DNA of 64,000 nt from CALHRB01 sp964473465 (GCA_964473465.1 CAYYPE010000014.1:1-64000), one strand, 5' to 3'; positions 26,312 to 36,120 are shown, numbered from the stretch's first letter. The notes: a model not told the origin generated them from the letters alone. Made by a program: numbers and translations.

Positions 26312-27776
26312 ATTCAATAATTTTCATTTCAACTCTACGGTTCAGTGATCTTGCTTCTTCAGAGATATCTTTCTTTAATGGTCTTCGTTTTCCATAGCCA
26401 GCTGTTTTAATTCTTGAAGATTCAATACCAGCTGAAACAAGATAATCCCTTACAGCGTTTGCCCGACTTAATGATAGTTTATCATTATAATCATCAGTTC
26501 CGACATCATCTGTATGGCCTTCCAACTGAATATTAATATTTGGATTATCCCTTAGAAATTCTATGATTCTTTCAAGTTCAGGTATTGATTCATCTTTCAA
26601 AATTGCCTTGTCGAAATCAAAAAAGACAAGGAGCCTTGTGTTACCCTGTGAAAGAGGATATAACTGAATGTCCTTAGTTTCTTCGTGTCCTGTTTCAGTA
26701 GCTGGTATCTGGATCCTGTCGCTATAGAAAACATAGCCTTTTTTACTTGCTGTGATAGAATAAACTTTGCCGGGCTGCAAAACGACGTAATATAATCCGG
26801 TTTTGTCATCGCTTTTCATTTCTGCAACTTTAGTTCTTGAATTAAGATCGGTAACTATTATGTCCGCACCGAGCGGGAATTTCATAAGAGCATCTGTTAC
26901 TGTGCCTGAGACAAGCACAACTGATTCTGATTCGAATGGGTTTGGATAAGCAACATAAATATCCAATAAACCTTCTCCACCAGCTCTATCTGAAGAGAAA
27001 TATGCATATTTTGAATTTGGCAGAGAGTAGTAATAATATTCGTCTGCTGAAGAATTAATGGGTTCACCTGCATTTCTCGGGTTTGAGAAAGCATTGTTTG
27101 TCATTTTTGTAAAATAAATGTCAAAACCACCGAAACCACCCGGTTTATTGCTCGAGTAAGTTAATGATTTGTTATCAGAGCCAATAACAGGGGAAAGTTC
27201 ATCATAGGATGAATTGACAGCAGGACCAAGATTTTCTGGTCTTGACCAGCCATCACGTGTTTTCTTTGAAACATATATATCAGTTCCACCGAAACCACCC
27301 GGGCGTTCGCTTGCAAAATAAAGAGTATTTCCATCACTTGTAAGCGATGGTTGTGAATCCCAATAATCGGAATTAATCATAGGTCCAAGATTCCTTACCG
27401 CTGTCCAATCGCCGTCAATTTTTCTTGCACTATATAGATCAGTCCTCCCTTGACCAGATTTAGGATGATTCAAGGCAGAGAAAATCATAAGCTGTCCATC
27501 AGGTGTTAATGTTACTGCCCCGATTTCATCTCCGGAATTAATTTCTGAATTTAACATTTCTGGGCTTGACCAACCTGATGCTGTCCTTTGTGTAGTGTAA
27601 ATATATTGCTGCCTTCCTTTTCTTTCACTTGTGAAGAAGATGACTCTGTTGTTCTGGGTTATGGCTGAGTTAAAATCATCTTTTGAGCTGTTGATGTCAA
27701 GAGGGGTTATCTCAATTTTCTGGCTAAAGCCTGAATATGATAAAATTAGTATAAGAATCAATATAATTTTTTTCAT
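26310..27776 (-). CDS. OmpA-family protein with PD40 propeller repeats (Pal-like C-terminus)
   Basis: The 488-residue exported protein has a signal peptide of about 18 residues, then five or so PD40/WD40-like blades (about 30-270), each with a xLYFSSxRxGGxGxxDIYxS-type pattern such as YFASERPGGFGGTDIYVS. A carboxypeptidase-regulatory-like beta domain follows (about 285-370), then an OmpA/MotB peptidoglycan-binding domain: FFDFDKAIL, LEGHTDDVGTDDYNDKLS, GYGKRRPL, LNRRVEMKI. Such proteins (related to PorE of the T9SS) anchor the outer membrane to peptidoglycan. It has a paralogue at 29567-31102. It is 20 bp after a barrel gene. Confidence 0.9.
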   Translation of the reverse strand: MKKIILILILILSYSGFSQKIEITPLDINSSKDDFNSAITQNNRVIFFTSERKGRQQYIYTTQRTASGWSSPEMLNSEINSGDEIGAVTLTPDGQLMIFSALNHPKSGQGRTDLYSARKIDGDWTAVRNLGPMINSDYWDSQPSLTSDGNTLYFASERPGGFGGTDIYVSKKTRDGWSRPENLGPAVNSSYDELSPVIGSDNKSLTYSSNKPGGFGGFDIYFTKMTNNAFSNPRNAGEPINSSADEYYYYSLPNSKYAYFSSDRAGGEGLLDIYVAYPNPFESESVVLVSGTVTDALMKFPLGADIIVTDLNSRTKVAEMKSDDKTGLYYVVLQPGKVYSITASKKGYVFYSDRIQIPATETGHEETKDIQLYPLSQGNTRLLVFFDFDKAILKDESIPELERIIEFLRDNPNINIQLEGHTDDVGTDDYNDKLSLSRANAVRDYLVSAGIESSRIKTAGYGKRRPLKKDISEEARSLNRRVEMKIIE

Positions 27777-27796
27777 TTTTTCTCCTATGATTTAAT

Positions 27797-28648
27797 TTAT
27801 AATTCAAACCAAACTGCTAAGGCTAACTGAATGCTGCTTAGCATTCTATCAGTTGTTTGAAGAACGGTTTCTTGATTTATTAAATCAACTAAAGCAGTAT
27901 TATTAGTTATTGGTGTTAACATTAATTGGACTCTTAGCTGGGGAACCAAATATATCCTTTCAGAAAGATCGAATTTATAACCAACTCCACTTTCCAAACC
28001 AATTCTTGGAGTATTTGGTGTTTCAATACTGCCAATATCGTCGCTTGATAAAGTAACTGAGCCTCTGCTTGCAGTTCCAAAGCCAAGATAGTTAAAATAG
28101 GCAAAGTTATTTAAGGGCGTTCCGTCTGAAACTTCTGGCTTCCATGTTGTTTGAATAGGACCAATAATTGAATGGAAAGTTGGTCCAATAGTAAAGAAAA
28201 GCTTTTCTGTGGCGTTAATTCTTAATAAAGGTGTAACTGTGAAATAAGCTGAAGTTACATCAACATCAAGATTCATATTGTGAGTATTCGCAAGAATATC
28301 ATAATCATAACCTGTAGAAGATTGACCGAAATTTTTGATATCGTAAGCAAGACGAAGCTGAATACCGAAAGTATTATCAAGAGGAACATCAATCATAGCT
28401 CCAATATGTGGGGAAATTCCCCAAGCACTTGTCAGAGGGTCAAAGATAGTCCCATGTAGATAATTCGAATTCCAGATCATATTCTGGCTAAACATATTAT
28501 AATTCAAACCTGCTTCAAGACCTAATATTATATAGCGTTTAAAATCACTTTCTTCAGACAGGCTTCCTCTTGGTCTTAATACGTCTTCTTCAGAATAGGA
28601 TACATAGGCAAGGATTAGAAATAAAAGAAAATGTTTGATGATTTTCAT
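27797..28648 (-). CDS. Outer-membrane beta-barrel protein (PorT/OMP_b-brl-like)
   Basis: The 283-residue protein has a signal peptide (KIIKHFLLFLILAYVSYS). Its beta-rich mature part has GLEAGLNYNMFS at the start, FGIQLRLAYDIKNF and TPLLRINATEKLFFTIGP strands in the middle, and ends QLALAVWFEL. This looks like a 10-12-strand outer-membrane barrel. It precedes the OmpA/PD40 gene by 20 bp, so the two probably form an outer-membrane/peptidoglycan unit. A PorT/SprT-like role is possible but unproven. Confidence 0.75.
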   Translation of the reverse strand: MKIIKHFLLFLILAYVSYSEEDVLRPRGSLSEESDFKRYIILGLEAGLNYNMFSQNMIWNSNYLHGTIFDPLTSAWGISPHIGAMIDVPLDNTFGIQLRLAYDIKNFGQSSTGYDYDILANTHNMNLDVDVTSAYFTVTPLLRINATEKLFFTIGPTFHSIIGPIQTTWKPEVSDGTPLNNFAYFNYLGFGTASRGSVTLSSDDIGSIETPNTPRIGLESGVGYKFDLSERIYLVPQLRVQLMLTPITNNTALVDLINQETVLQTTDRMLSSIQLALAVWFEL

Positions 28649-28736
28649 AATAAACCTTTCGTTAAAGAATTTTATTAAAAAACAAATATATTAAAAAAAT
28701 TGCTACCGAAAAATCTATTTAGGAATTGAAAGCATT

Positions 28737-29570
28737 TTATCGTAAATAATCTTCCAATGCTGTTTTGGAATCAGTTTTCTCATCACGGTATTTTATTATT
28801 ATTGGGGAGGAGATACTAAGACCATATTGTGCGGCAAATGGTGTATTGATTTTTCTTGTTCCGGGTATAACAACAGCACCTTCAGGAATTTCAATAGGAT
28901 TACCTGCTTCTGCTTTAATAATGCGTTCCTGAACCAGATCGAAAATTTTTGTTGATGAAGTAATAACAACACCTGAACCCAGAACAGCTCTTTTCCTGAT
29001 CAAAGTTCCTTCATAAACCCCACAGTTTCCTCCAATCATAACGTCGTCTTCGACAATGACAGGTCTGGCATTAGGTGGTTCGAGAACTCCTCCAATCTGG
29101 GAAGCTGCACTTAGGTGTACCCGTTTGCCAATCTGGGCACAAGTACCAACCAGAGCGTGTGAATCAATCATTGTTCCTTCGTCAACATAAGCACCTATGT
29201 TTATGTACATTGGTGGCATACATATAACTCCGGGTGCGATATAAGAGCCTGTTCTGATTGATGACCCACCCGGAACGATTCTTATATTATCTTCAAGCTG
29301 GAAATTATGTGTTGGTAAGGTATGTTTATCAAAGAAATTAAAATTTTTATTAATACTGTATTCTACTAAATTGCCATATTTAAAAAGCAGGAGGATTCCT
29401 TTTTTGACCCAGTCGTTGACAATCCAGATGTCATTTTCATTTTTCTCTGCTGATCGAATTTTTCCTGAATTCAGACCTCTGATTAATTCTTTGGAGATAA
29501 AGTTAAAATCTTCCGAATTAAAATTTGAAGGATTTTCGTATAGATTAATTATAAGTTCCTGAAGTTTCAT
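28737..29570 (-). CDS. dapD: Tetrahydrodipicolinate N-succinyltransferase
   Basis: The 277-residue protein has the length of DapD (E. coli 274). It has a helical N-terminal domain and a hexapeptide left-handed beta-helix: SYIAPGVICMPPMYINIGAYVDEGTMIDSHALVG across about 110-150, then HLSAASQIGGVLEP and MIGGNCGVYEG. It succinylates tetrahydrodipicolinate in the lysine/mDAP pathway, supplying cell-wall precursors. Its ATG overlaps the stop of the upstream OmpA/PD40 gene by 4 bp. Confidence 0.95.
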   Translation of the reverse strand: MKLQELIINLYENPSNFNSEDFNFISKELIRGLNSGKIRSAEKNENDIWIVNDWVKKGILLLFKYGNLVEYSINKNFNFFDKHTLPTHNFQLEDNIRIVPGGSSIRTGSYIAPGVICMPPMYINIGAYVDEGTMIDSHALVGTCAQIGKRVHLSAASQIGGVLEPPNARPVIVEDDVMIGGNCGVYEGTLIRKRAVLGSGVVITSSTKIFDLVQERIIKAEAGNPIEIPEGAVVIPGTRKINTPFAAQYGLSISSPIIIKYRDEKTDSKTALEDYLR

Positions 29571-31102
29571 TGAGGTCTCCTATAAACGAGAAATTCAACT
29601 CTGCGGTTTAATGCTCTGCCCTCATCTGTATCGTTACTAATCACTGGCTTTGTAAAGCTGAAAGCTTTCATTACAATTCTATCGGCAGGAATTCCTTGAA
29701 ATATGAAGTAATCGGAAACAACTTTAGCACGCTTTTCTGCCAGAGCTTCATTGATTTTTGCCGAACCTGTAATATCAGTATGACCACCAATTTCGACGAT
29801 GCAATCTGTGTTTTTTTTGAGGAAATCAATCCCAACCTGAATGTCTGCCAATGCTTGTTTATCGAGATTAGCTTTTGCCTTGTCAAAGAATACATTTCGT
29901 ATGCAGAAAATTGAATCAGCATTAGGGATTAGCTCAAGGTTTTGCTCAATTTCCTTGTATTTTGTCAAAAGTTTTAAGTCTAAATTCCAGTTTGCAGATA
30001 TATAACCTTCTGATTCAGCAAAATATTCATAATGAGCACCTGAAGGGAGAGTAATTTCGTAATAACCATTATCCGGATCTGTTGCGGATTTGCCTGCAGG
30101 TTTTGACTCAGGGATAATATTATAAACGATTTTTGCAGCGAGAGGCACTCTGGTTTTATAAGAAATGACTCTTCCTTTCATTAATACAACCGGTTTGGGT
30201 CTCAAATTTTCAGGAAGTAATACACGGAAAATATCACTGCCACCCAATGAATTTTTATCCGAAACAAAATAAGCCCAGTCACCTGCGGCAGTTACTTTGT
30301 AATAAGCATCCCATTCTGTTGTGTTAATTGTTGAACCTAAATTCTCAGGCATTGTCCAGTTTTGCCATGTGTCATCGAGCCTTCTTGAGATAAATACATC
30401 GGCGCTACCGTAACCTCCTCTTCCTTCGCTTGAAAAATAAATAGTAACACCATCGGATGCAAGAAAAGGAGATATTTCTTCTTCAGGAGTATTTATTGCA
30501 GCACCTAAATTCATCGGAACAGACCATGTATCATCAGCGTTTAAAAAACTTACATATATATCCTTTTTGCCATAGGAATCATCTCTTTGAGCTGTCATCA
30601 AAAGGGTTCTTCCATCATTGGCAAGGAAAAAACTTCCTGAACTACTGTTATTGTAATAATTTTTAATAACGACTTTTTCAGGAAACGACCACCCGCCCCA
30701 AATCTTTTTTGATATAGAAATACCGGGACCTACTGTCCCATCTTTATAATAAACATTACCAAGTAATAGTGTGTTACCATCTGGTGTAACTGATATAACA
30801 AAGTTGTTATGTTCATTGTTAAGTGGTGAGCCCATATTTACCGCATTTCCCCAGATACCATTTGGTTTAAGCTTTGAAAACCATATATCCTGACCACCAA
30901 GTCCATCAGTGCAATTATCTCTACAAAAATAGAGAGTTTTTCCATCGGCTGAGATGATTGGAAGGAGTTCATCGCATTTTGAATTAACTCCACTCCCCAA
31001 ATTCTGAGGCTCAAATTTTTTTGATTGGCTCAATAAATCATTATTACTAATAATAAATAATATTACCAAAATTGAAAAAATTATTGACAATCCCTTGAAC
31101 AT
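29567..31102 (-). CDS. OmpA-family protein with PD40 propeller repeats
   Basis: The 511-residue exported protein has a signal peptide (about 1-25, LSIIFSILVILFIISNN). PD40 blades follow (about 40-300), for example LYFCRDNCTDGLGGQDIWFS and YFSSEGRGGYGSADVFIS, then a carboxypeptidase-regulatory-like segment (about 310-390). The OmpA domain (about 400-511) has VFFDKAKANLD, IGGHTDITGSAKINEAL, ALNRRVEFLVYRR. It has the same architecture as the protein at 26310-27776. It is probably an outer-membrane/peptidoglycan tether. It is coupled to dapD by a 4-bp overlap. Confidence 0.9.
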   Translation of the reverse strand: MFKGLSIIFSILVILFIISNNDLLSQSKKFEPQNLGSGVNSKCDELLPIISADGKTLYFCRDNCTDGLGGQDIWFSKLKPNGIWGNAVNMGSPLNNEHNNFVISVTPDGNTLLLGNVYYKDGTVGPGISISKKIWGGWSFPEKVVIKNYYNNSSSGSFFLANDGRTLLMTAQRDDSYGKKDIYVSFLNADDTWSVPMNLGAAINTPEEEISPFLASDGVTIYFSSEGRGGYGSADVFISRRLDDTWQNWTMPENLGSTINTTEWDAYYKVTAAGDWAYFVSDKNSLGGSDIFRVLLPENLRPKPVVLMKGRVISYKTRVPLAAKIVYNIIPESKPAGKSATDPDNGYYEITLPSGAHYEYFAESEGYISANWNLDLKLLTKYKEIEQNLELIPNADSIFCIRNVFFDKAKANLDKQALADIQVGIDFLKKNTDCIVEIGGHTDITGSAKINEALAEKRAKVVSDYFIFQGIPADRIVMKAFSFTKPVISNDTDEGRALNRRVEFLVYRRPQ

Positions 31103-31280
31103 TTTCCATCCTTATTTATTATTAAAATTAAATTTTCAATTAAACAGAGCTAAAATTGTTAACTTAACGAAACTAATTTTGTTTTCTTTTTTTATTTCCC
31201 TAATTTTTTTTTTGAAAAAAAACAAATTGAAAAATTAAATTATATTTCTTAAAAAAATTATCAGTAGTTCTACGTAATTT

Positions 31281-31793
31281 ATGCTAAATATATCAAATGG
31301 TTTAAGTATTCTTAGAATAATATTAATAATTCCAATGTCAATTGCATTATTAAACGAGAATTTAATTCTTGCATTCTTCATTGCAATTCTGGCTTATACA
31401 AGTGATTTGCTTGATGGTTATCTTGCAAGAAAATTAAATCAAGTAACAGAGTTAGGAAAAATTCTTGACCCATTGGCAGATAAGCTCCTTCTTGCTTCGG
31501 TTGTTATTATTCTTTTGATACAGTCAAAGATACCTTTTTGGTTCGGCAGTGTATTGATTGGAAGAGATTTGCTAATAATTCTTGGCGGTTTAATAGTTAA
31601 AAATAAAATAAAATATGTTCCATCTTCGAACATCATTGGTAAATTAACAATTGATATTATTGGTATAACATTAGTGGGAATAGTGTTTAGAATCCCTTAT
31701 TTTGATATTTATGGACCCATTATTTCAACAATTTTTGTATTTACATCTTTGATTGTTTATTTTATAAATAGTTTGAAAACAATAAAAAAATAA
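31281..31793 (+). CDS. pgsA: CDP-diacylglycerol-glycerol-3-phosphate 3-phosphatidyltransferase
   Basis: The 170-residue membrane enzyme carries the full CDP-alcohol phosphatidyltransferase motif, D(G)x2ARx8Gx3Dx3D, seen as SDLLDGYLARK-(x)-GKILDPLADK near residues 42-70. N-terminal NISNGLSILRI is typical of PgsA. It makes phosphatidylglycerophosphate for phosphatidylglycerol. It has four or five membrane segments and is slightly short (usual 180-200). The upstream gap is divergent from the OmpA/PD40 gene. Confidence 0.93.
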   Translation: MLNISNGLSILRIILIIPMSIALLNENLILAFFIAILAYTSDLLDGYLARKLNQVTELGKILDPLADKLLLASVVIILLIQSKIPFWFGSVLIGRDLLIILGGLIVKNKIKYVPSSNIIGKLTIDIIGITLVGIVFRIPYFDIYGPIISTIFVFTSLIVYFINSLKTIKK

Positions 31794-31862
31794 AAATATT
31801 TATATTCTTAAATGATAATATTGATAAATTAAAATCGTTAATAAAAATTTTATGGAGTAGAA

Positions 31863-32810
31863 ATGAGTGAACATCACAAGGTCATTATAATTGGTTCAGG
31901 ACCTGCCGGATTCACCGCTGGATTATATTCCGGACGGGCTTTGCTCGATACAGTAATATTTGAAGGTCAGCAACCGGGAGGTCAATTGACAATAACCACT
32001 GAAGTAGAGAATTATCCGGGCTTTCCGGATGGAATTCAGGGTCCTGAAATGATGGAAATATTTCGTAAACAAGTTCATCGCTTTGGAGTGAAATCAATTT
32101 ACGAAACAATTGTAAAAGTTGATTTTTCTGAAAGACCTTTCAAACTCTGGTCGGACAAAGATAATAAATTATATACTGCCGATTCCGTAATTATATCAAC
32201 TGGAGCAACTGCAAGAAGATTACACGTCAAAGGAGAGGATAAATATTGGGGTTTCGGTATATCTGCCTGTGCGACTTGTGACGGATTCTTTTATAGAAAT
32301 CTGAAGGTATTTGTTGTCGGAGGAGGAGATACTGCTATGGAGGAGGCAAATTATTTAACTCACTTTGCATCATCAGTAACACTTGTTCACCGCCGTGAGG
32401 AATTCAGAGCCTCGAAAATTATGGTGGACCGGGCCAGAAACAATCCAAAAGTGGATTTTATTCTTAATTCAGTTGTTGAGGAAGCTCTTGGAGAGGAAAA
32501 AAATGGAATAAAAAAGCTTACAGCTCTGAAAATCAGGAATGTCAAGACCAATGAGATTAGCATTCATCCTGCCGATGGTTTGTTCTATGCAATTGGACAT
32601 GACCCAAATACAAATATTTTCAAAGGATTTATTGATATGGATGAAAATGGCTACATAAAGACCATCGGTAAATCAAGTTATACTAATATCGAAGGGGTTT
32701 TTGCCTGCGGAGATTGTCAGGATAGTGTTTACAGACAGGCTGTTACGGCTGCCGGTAGCGGTTGTATGGCTGCTATTGATGCTGAGCGGTGGCTTGCCGA
32801 ACATTCATAA
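31863..32810 (+). CDS. trxB: Thioredoxin-disulfide reductase
   Basis: The 315-residue protein matches TrxB: FAD-binding GSGPAGFTAGLYSGRA (from 11), GGQLTITTEVENYPGFP, redox-active CATCDG (about 137-142), NADPH-binding GGGDTAMEEANYL and C-terminal VFACGDCQD with AAGSGCMAAIDAE. It reduces thioredoxin with NADPH. A GGAG ribosome-binding site lies before the start. Confidence 0.97.
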   Translation: MSEHHKVIIIGSGPAGFTAGLYSGRALLDTVIFEGQQPGGQLTITTEVENYPGFPDGIQGPEMMEIFRKQVHRFGVKSIYETIVKVDFSERPFKLWSDKDNKLYTADSVIISTGATARRLHVKGEDKYWGFGISACATCDGFFYRNLKVFVVGGGDTAMEEANYLTHFASSVTLVHRREEFRASKIMVDRARNNPKVDFILNSVVEEALGEEKNGIKKLTALKIRNVKTNEISIHPADGLFYAIGHDPNTNIFKGFIDMDENGYIKTIGKSSYTNIEGVFACGDCQDSVYRQAVTAAGSGCMAAIDAERWLAEHS

Positions 32811-32841
32811 AAAAAACTTTTAAAAAATTTTTTAAATATTT

Positions 32842-32871
32842 TTGTTAATATTCAAATAATTACTAATTTTG
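32842..32871 (+). promoter_or_regulatory. Bacteroidota-type promoter of rplS
   Basis: TTG, exactly 19 bases, then TAATTTTG: the -33/-7 form used by the Bacteroidota primary sigma factor. Transcription would begin about 25 bp before the rplS start. Confidence 0.75.
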
Positions 32872-32903
32872 TAGTTCTATTTTTATCTAAATCGAATAAT
32901 ACG

Positions 32904-33284
32904 ATGAATAAGTTAGATTTAATAAACAAATTATCAATTGAACGAGCAATTGAATTCAAGAAAACCAAGGATGGTGAAAACTATACTGACATTCCTAATT
33001 TCAAACCGGGCGATACCATCAATGTAGCCGTCAGGGTTATCGAAGGCGAGAAAGAAAGAATCCAGAATTTCAAAGGTATAGTAATTGGCAGAAGGGGAGC
33101 TGGAATTAATGAAACTTTCCTCATTAGAAAGATTTCCAATGGGGTTGGCGTTGAGAGAATTTTCCCTATTTATTCCCCAATGATTCAGAGTATCACCTTG
33201 TTAAAAGAAGGTTCCGTAAGGCGAGCTAAACTTTATTACCTCAGGGGAATGTCAGACAGAAAAATCAGACAGAAAACAACCTAA
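32904..33284 (+). CDS. rplS: 50S ribosomal protein L19
   Basis: The 126-residue protein has the L19 core: FKPGDTINVAVRVIEGEKERIQNFKG, then VIGRRGAGINETFLIRKIS and the C-terminal AKLYYLRGM. It sits at the 30S-50S interface. About 10 residues longer than E. coli L19 at both ends. It has its own promoter and terminator, separate from rpsP/trmD, which often accompany it. Confidence 0.97.
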   Translation: MNKLDLINKLSIERAIEFKKTKDGENYTDIPNFKPGDTINVAVRVIEGEKERIQNFKGIVIGRRGAGINETFLIRKISNGVGVERIFPIYSPMIQSITLLKEGSVRRAKLYYLRGMSDRKIRQKTT

Positions 33285-33289
33285 AATTG

Positions 33290-33316
33290 AAGTGGCTCTT
33301 AAGCCACTTTTTTTTT
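33290..33316 (+). terminator. Rho-independent terminator of rplS
   Basis: AAGTGGCT pairs with AGCCACTT across a 4-base loop, followed by about nine T. It sits just ahead of the next gene's ATG and contains a spurious GTG start for that frame. Confidence 0.9.
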
Positions 33317-33321
33317 ATTTA

Positions 33322-34095
33322 ATGAAAAAAATACCATCAATATCTGCAGCTATAATTACCTTCAATGAAGAAGATAATATTGGCAGAACTCTGGAAAGCC
33401 TCAAAGATTTAGTTGATGAAATAATAATAATTGACTCAGGTTCCACCGACAGGACAGTGGAAATAGCCCAGCAATACGGAGCAAAAATTTTTATTGAAGA
33501 ATGGAAAGGTTTTTCTGAACAAAAAAATTCTTTGATATCGAAATGTAATTCTGAATGGATACTATTTCTGGATTCTGATGAGGCTTTGACAGAGGATTTA
33601 AAAATATCCATAATCAAAAATTTATCTTCTGAAAATTTGTTCGATGGTTATTATATTACGAGAAAGACTCATTATCTTGGAAAGCTGCTAAACTATTCAT
33701 GGCAACCTGATTTCAAATTACGTCTGGTAAGAAAAAATATCAATCCTGTCTGGGTTGGTAATGAAATTCATGAGAAATTAATTATTAACGGACGGACTGG
33801 AAGATTAGATTCTCATCTGATTCATTATTCTTACAAGGATATAAATCATCACTTCAGCAAAACTTTGACCTATTCGGTAATTTCAGCAAAAGATTATTAT
33901 AGTTCAGGAAAAAAATTCTCAATATTTAATTTATTAATCAATCCAATTGTAGCATTCATAAAAATGTATTTTATTAACTTTGCTATGCTTGATGGAATTA
34001 GAGGATTTATTGCTGCTATTAGTTCTGCTTTCTATACTTCGATGAAATACTTACACCTCTGGGAACTTTATAACAGTAACAAGAAGAGAGATTAA
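33322..34095 (+). CDS. Family 2 glycosyltransferase, WaaE/KdtX-like
   Basis: The 257-residue GT-A enzyme begins SISAAIITFNEEDNIGRTLESL and has IIDSGSTDRTVEIA and the DxD motif FLDSDEAL. WQPDFKLRLVR and the EIHEKL segment follow. This set marks the WaaE/KdtX group that adds glucose to inner-core lipopolysaccharide. A hydrophobic patch near 200-220 suggests membrane association. I moved the start from the GTG inside the rplS terminator to ATG 33322. Confidence 0.9.
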   Translation: MKKIPSISAAIITFNEEDNIGRTLESLKDLVDEIIIIDSGSTDRTVEIAQQYGAKIFIEEWKGFSEQKNSLISKCNSEWILFLDSDEALTEDLKISIIKNLSSENLFDGYYITRKTHYLGKLLNYSWQPDFKLRLVRKNINPVWVGNEIHEKLIINGRTGRLDSHLIHYSYKDINHHFSKTLTYSVISAKDYYSSGKKFSIFNLLINPIVAFIKMYFINFAMLDGIRGFIAAISSAFYTSMKYLHLWELYNSNKKRD

Positions 34096-34219
34096 TAAAA
34101 ATTAACTCTTTTTTTGTAAATTGTGAAGCACATAAAAGTTAAAAATTTTAAATATTTGTGACTTTTTTGCAGTTTGTGTGTTTTATATAATGTAAGATGT
34201 AAAATTTGGGAAAACTATT

Positions 34220-35974
34220 ATGATCAAATTACTCAAAATAGCGTTTTTAGCTTTCTTTATTCCTGTTTTAGCCTTTTCAGCATGGGAATTAACCGAAGGT
34301 TCCTCAGGTGAAATTAAATCTATAACAAGTGCAGGTGGAAAACTTTATGCTGCCTCTTATGGCAATGGAGCTTTCTTTTCTCAAACAAAGGGAGTAACAT
34401 GGATACCAATTAATTCTGGAATGGAAACAAATTTAGTATGGGATATAAAGGAATTGAGTAACAGGATTTTTGCAGCCACCGAGGGCAAAGGTATATATAT
34501 GTCAACAAATTCTGGTTTGAACTGGTCAAAATCCAACGATGGTCTTGGTCATTTCTCGGTTTTTGCTCTTTCGACATCAAATAATAATATTTATGCAATG
34601 ACAGATGAGACTGGTTTGTTTTATTCCACTGACCTTGGCAAAAATTGGGCAACTATGAATAATGGAGATATAAATCTTATTCTTGCATCAATTGCATCGA
34701 GAAATAACGAAGTATATGTCGGCTCTGAATTCGGTAATTTATATAAAACTACAAATTTTGGTCAAAACTGGGAAAACCTGAAAAGTGGTCCACTTATTTC
34801 TACGATTAAATCCATTTTGCTTGAAGATGAGAAAATATTTTTAGGCACTTCAAGTGGAGTATATCTTTCTGTTGATGGTGGAAAGAATTGGACATCTGCC
34901 AGTCAGGGATTAACAAATTTTGATATTAATTCAATCATTAAAATTGGTGAGAAATTAATAGCTGCAACCAATGGTGGGGGTATATTTTTCTCTAACACAG
35001 ATGGAAAAATCTGGATTGAAATTAATGAGGAAATTCCTGATTATAAGATACTATCCCTGGCATTTGATGATGAATATGTTTATGCCGGAACCTCGAACTC
35101 TGGAATAATTCGTCGAAAAATAAGTGATATCAAATTCCCCGAATTAAAAGCTCCTCAGCTTTTAACCCCTGAAAATAAACAAACCAATCAGGAATTTGAA
35201 ATTGTTCTACGCTGGTCAAATGTTCCTGCGGCAGCCTCCTACCATGTTCAGATTGCTCTTGATGCTAACTTTAATAATATTTTCAGGGAGAAAGATCAAC
35301 TTCAAAACACATTTTATAATGTGAGCGGTCTTTCCGAAGATACAGATTATTATTGGCGGGTTGCTTCAAATTCTCTTGATAACCAAAAAATCTGGTCTGA
35401 AGTATGGAGCTTTAAAACCAAGGTTATACTTCAAGCTTCTAATTTGATTTTTCCTGAAGATCAATCATCTGTTGCGATTCCGGTAAGTTTTTTATGGAAC
35501 AAAGCAAAAGGTGCCTTATCCTACAAAATACAGGTTGCTCTTGATGAATCATTCGAGGAACTTGTTATAAATTCTGCTGCTATCCCGGATACATTTTATA
35601 AAGCAACAAATCTATCAGAAAATGTTAATTATTTTTGGAAAGTGATTTCTATTGGACCTGGTGAATCAACTCAGGAATCAGTAATAAGAAAATTTAAATC
35701 ACTTCCTACAGGTGTTGAAGATACTTCTATTTATCAGGCATTTTCAATTTTCCCTAATCCTGCAAAAAATTCTGTCAATATTGAAATTGGCGATATTAAT
35801 TCTGAGAATATCACATTAGAAATATATAACTTACTTGGCGAAAAATTGATTCAACAAGAATTAATATGTAATCAAAAAACACATTTGATTAATTTTGAAT
35901 TGCCTCCGGGATTTTACTCTGTAAGGCTCATATCCGTTAAAAATAGCTATTTCAGGAGATTAATTGTGAATTAG
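34220..35974 (+). CDS. T9SS-secreted BNR/Asp-box propeller protein with two FN3 domains
   Basis: The 584-residue protein has a signal peptide (KLLKIAFLAFFIPVLAFS). Six Asp-box repeats (about 30-300) such as STNSGLNWS, STDLGKNWA and SVDGGKNWT form a propeller like sortilin or GH74 proteins. Two fibronectin-III-like domains follow (about 315-400 and 410-495), each with a YHVQIALD/YKIQVALD strand and TFY...L..DxxYYWRV. The end is a type A T9SS sorting domain (FPNPAKNSVNIEI to FRRLIVN). It probably remains on the cell surface or is released. Function unknown. Confidence 0.88.
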   Translation: MIKLLKIAFLAFFIPVLAFSAWELTEGSSGEIKSITSAGGKLYAASYGNGAFFSQTKGVTWIPINSGMETNLVWDIKELSNRIFAATEGKGIYMSTNSGLNWSKSNDGLGHFSVFALSTSNNNIYAMTDETGLFYSTDLGKNWATMNNGDINLILASIASRNNEVYVGSEFGNLYKTTNFGQNWENLKSGPLISTIKSILLEDEKIFLGTSSGVYLSVDGGKNWTSASQGLTNFDINSIIKIGEKLIAATNGGGIFFSNTDGKIWIEINEEIPDYKILSLAFDDEYVYAGTSNSGIIRRKISDIKFPELKAPQLLTPENKQTNQEFEIVLRWSNVPAAASYHVQIALDANFNNIFREKDQLQNTFYNVSGLSEDTDYYWRVASNSLDNQKIWSEVWSFKTKVILQASNLIFPEDQSSVAIPVSFLWNKAKGALSYKIQVALDESFEELVINSAAIPDTFYKATNLSENVNYFWKVISIGPGESTQESVIRKFKSLPTGVEDTSIYQAFSIFPNPAKNSVNIEIGDINSENITLEIYNLLGEKLIQQELICNQKTHLINFELPPGFYSVRLISVKNSYFRRLIVN

Positions 35975-36000
35975 AGTTATTTTAATAAATTAATAAAATC

Positions 36001-36030
36001 GGGCTGTCACAAATGACAGCCCTTTTTTTT
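36001..36030 (+). terminator. Rho-independent terminator
   Basis: GGGCTGTCA pairs with TGACAGCCC across a 4-base loop, then eight T. Confidence 0.95.
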
Positions 36031-36040
36031 GTATAGAATA

Positions 36041-36120
36041 TCACTAATCACATAGTGATTAAATATTGGTAACAAGATAATAACAAAAAAGATTCATATC
36101 GCATAGCGATTAAATAATAG
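36041..36120. repeat. Two short palindromic hairpin repeats in an AT-rich gap
   Basis: AATCAC-ATA-GTGATT (36046-36060) and ATCGC-ATA-GCGAT (36098-36110) are each followed by TAAATA. Stem bases differ in compensating ways (A-T against G-C). A third relative is at 63039-63056. The remaining gap to 36315 is very AT-rich and shows no gene. Confidence 0.6.

Noticed and set aside
33292..33321. GTG start 30 bp upstream for the WaaE-like glycosyltransferase
   Set aside because: The GTG lies inside the rplS terminator stem; ATG 33322 begins directly at the conserved GT2 N-terminus.
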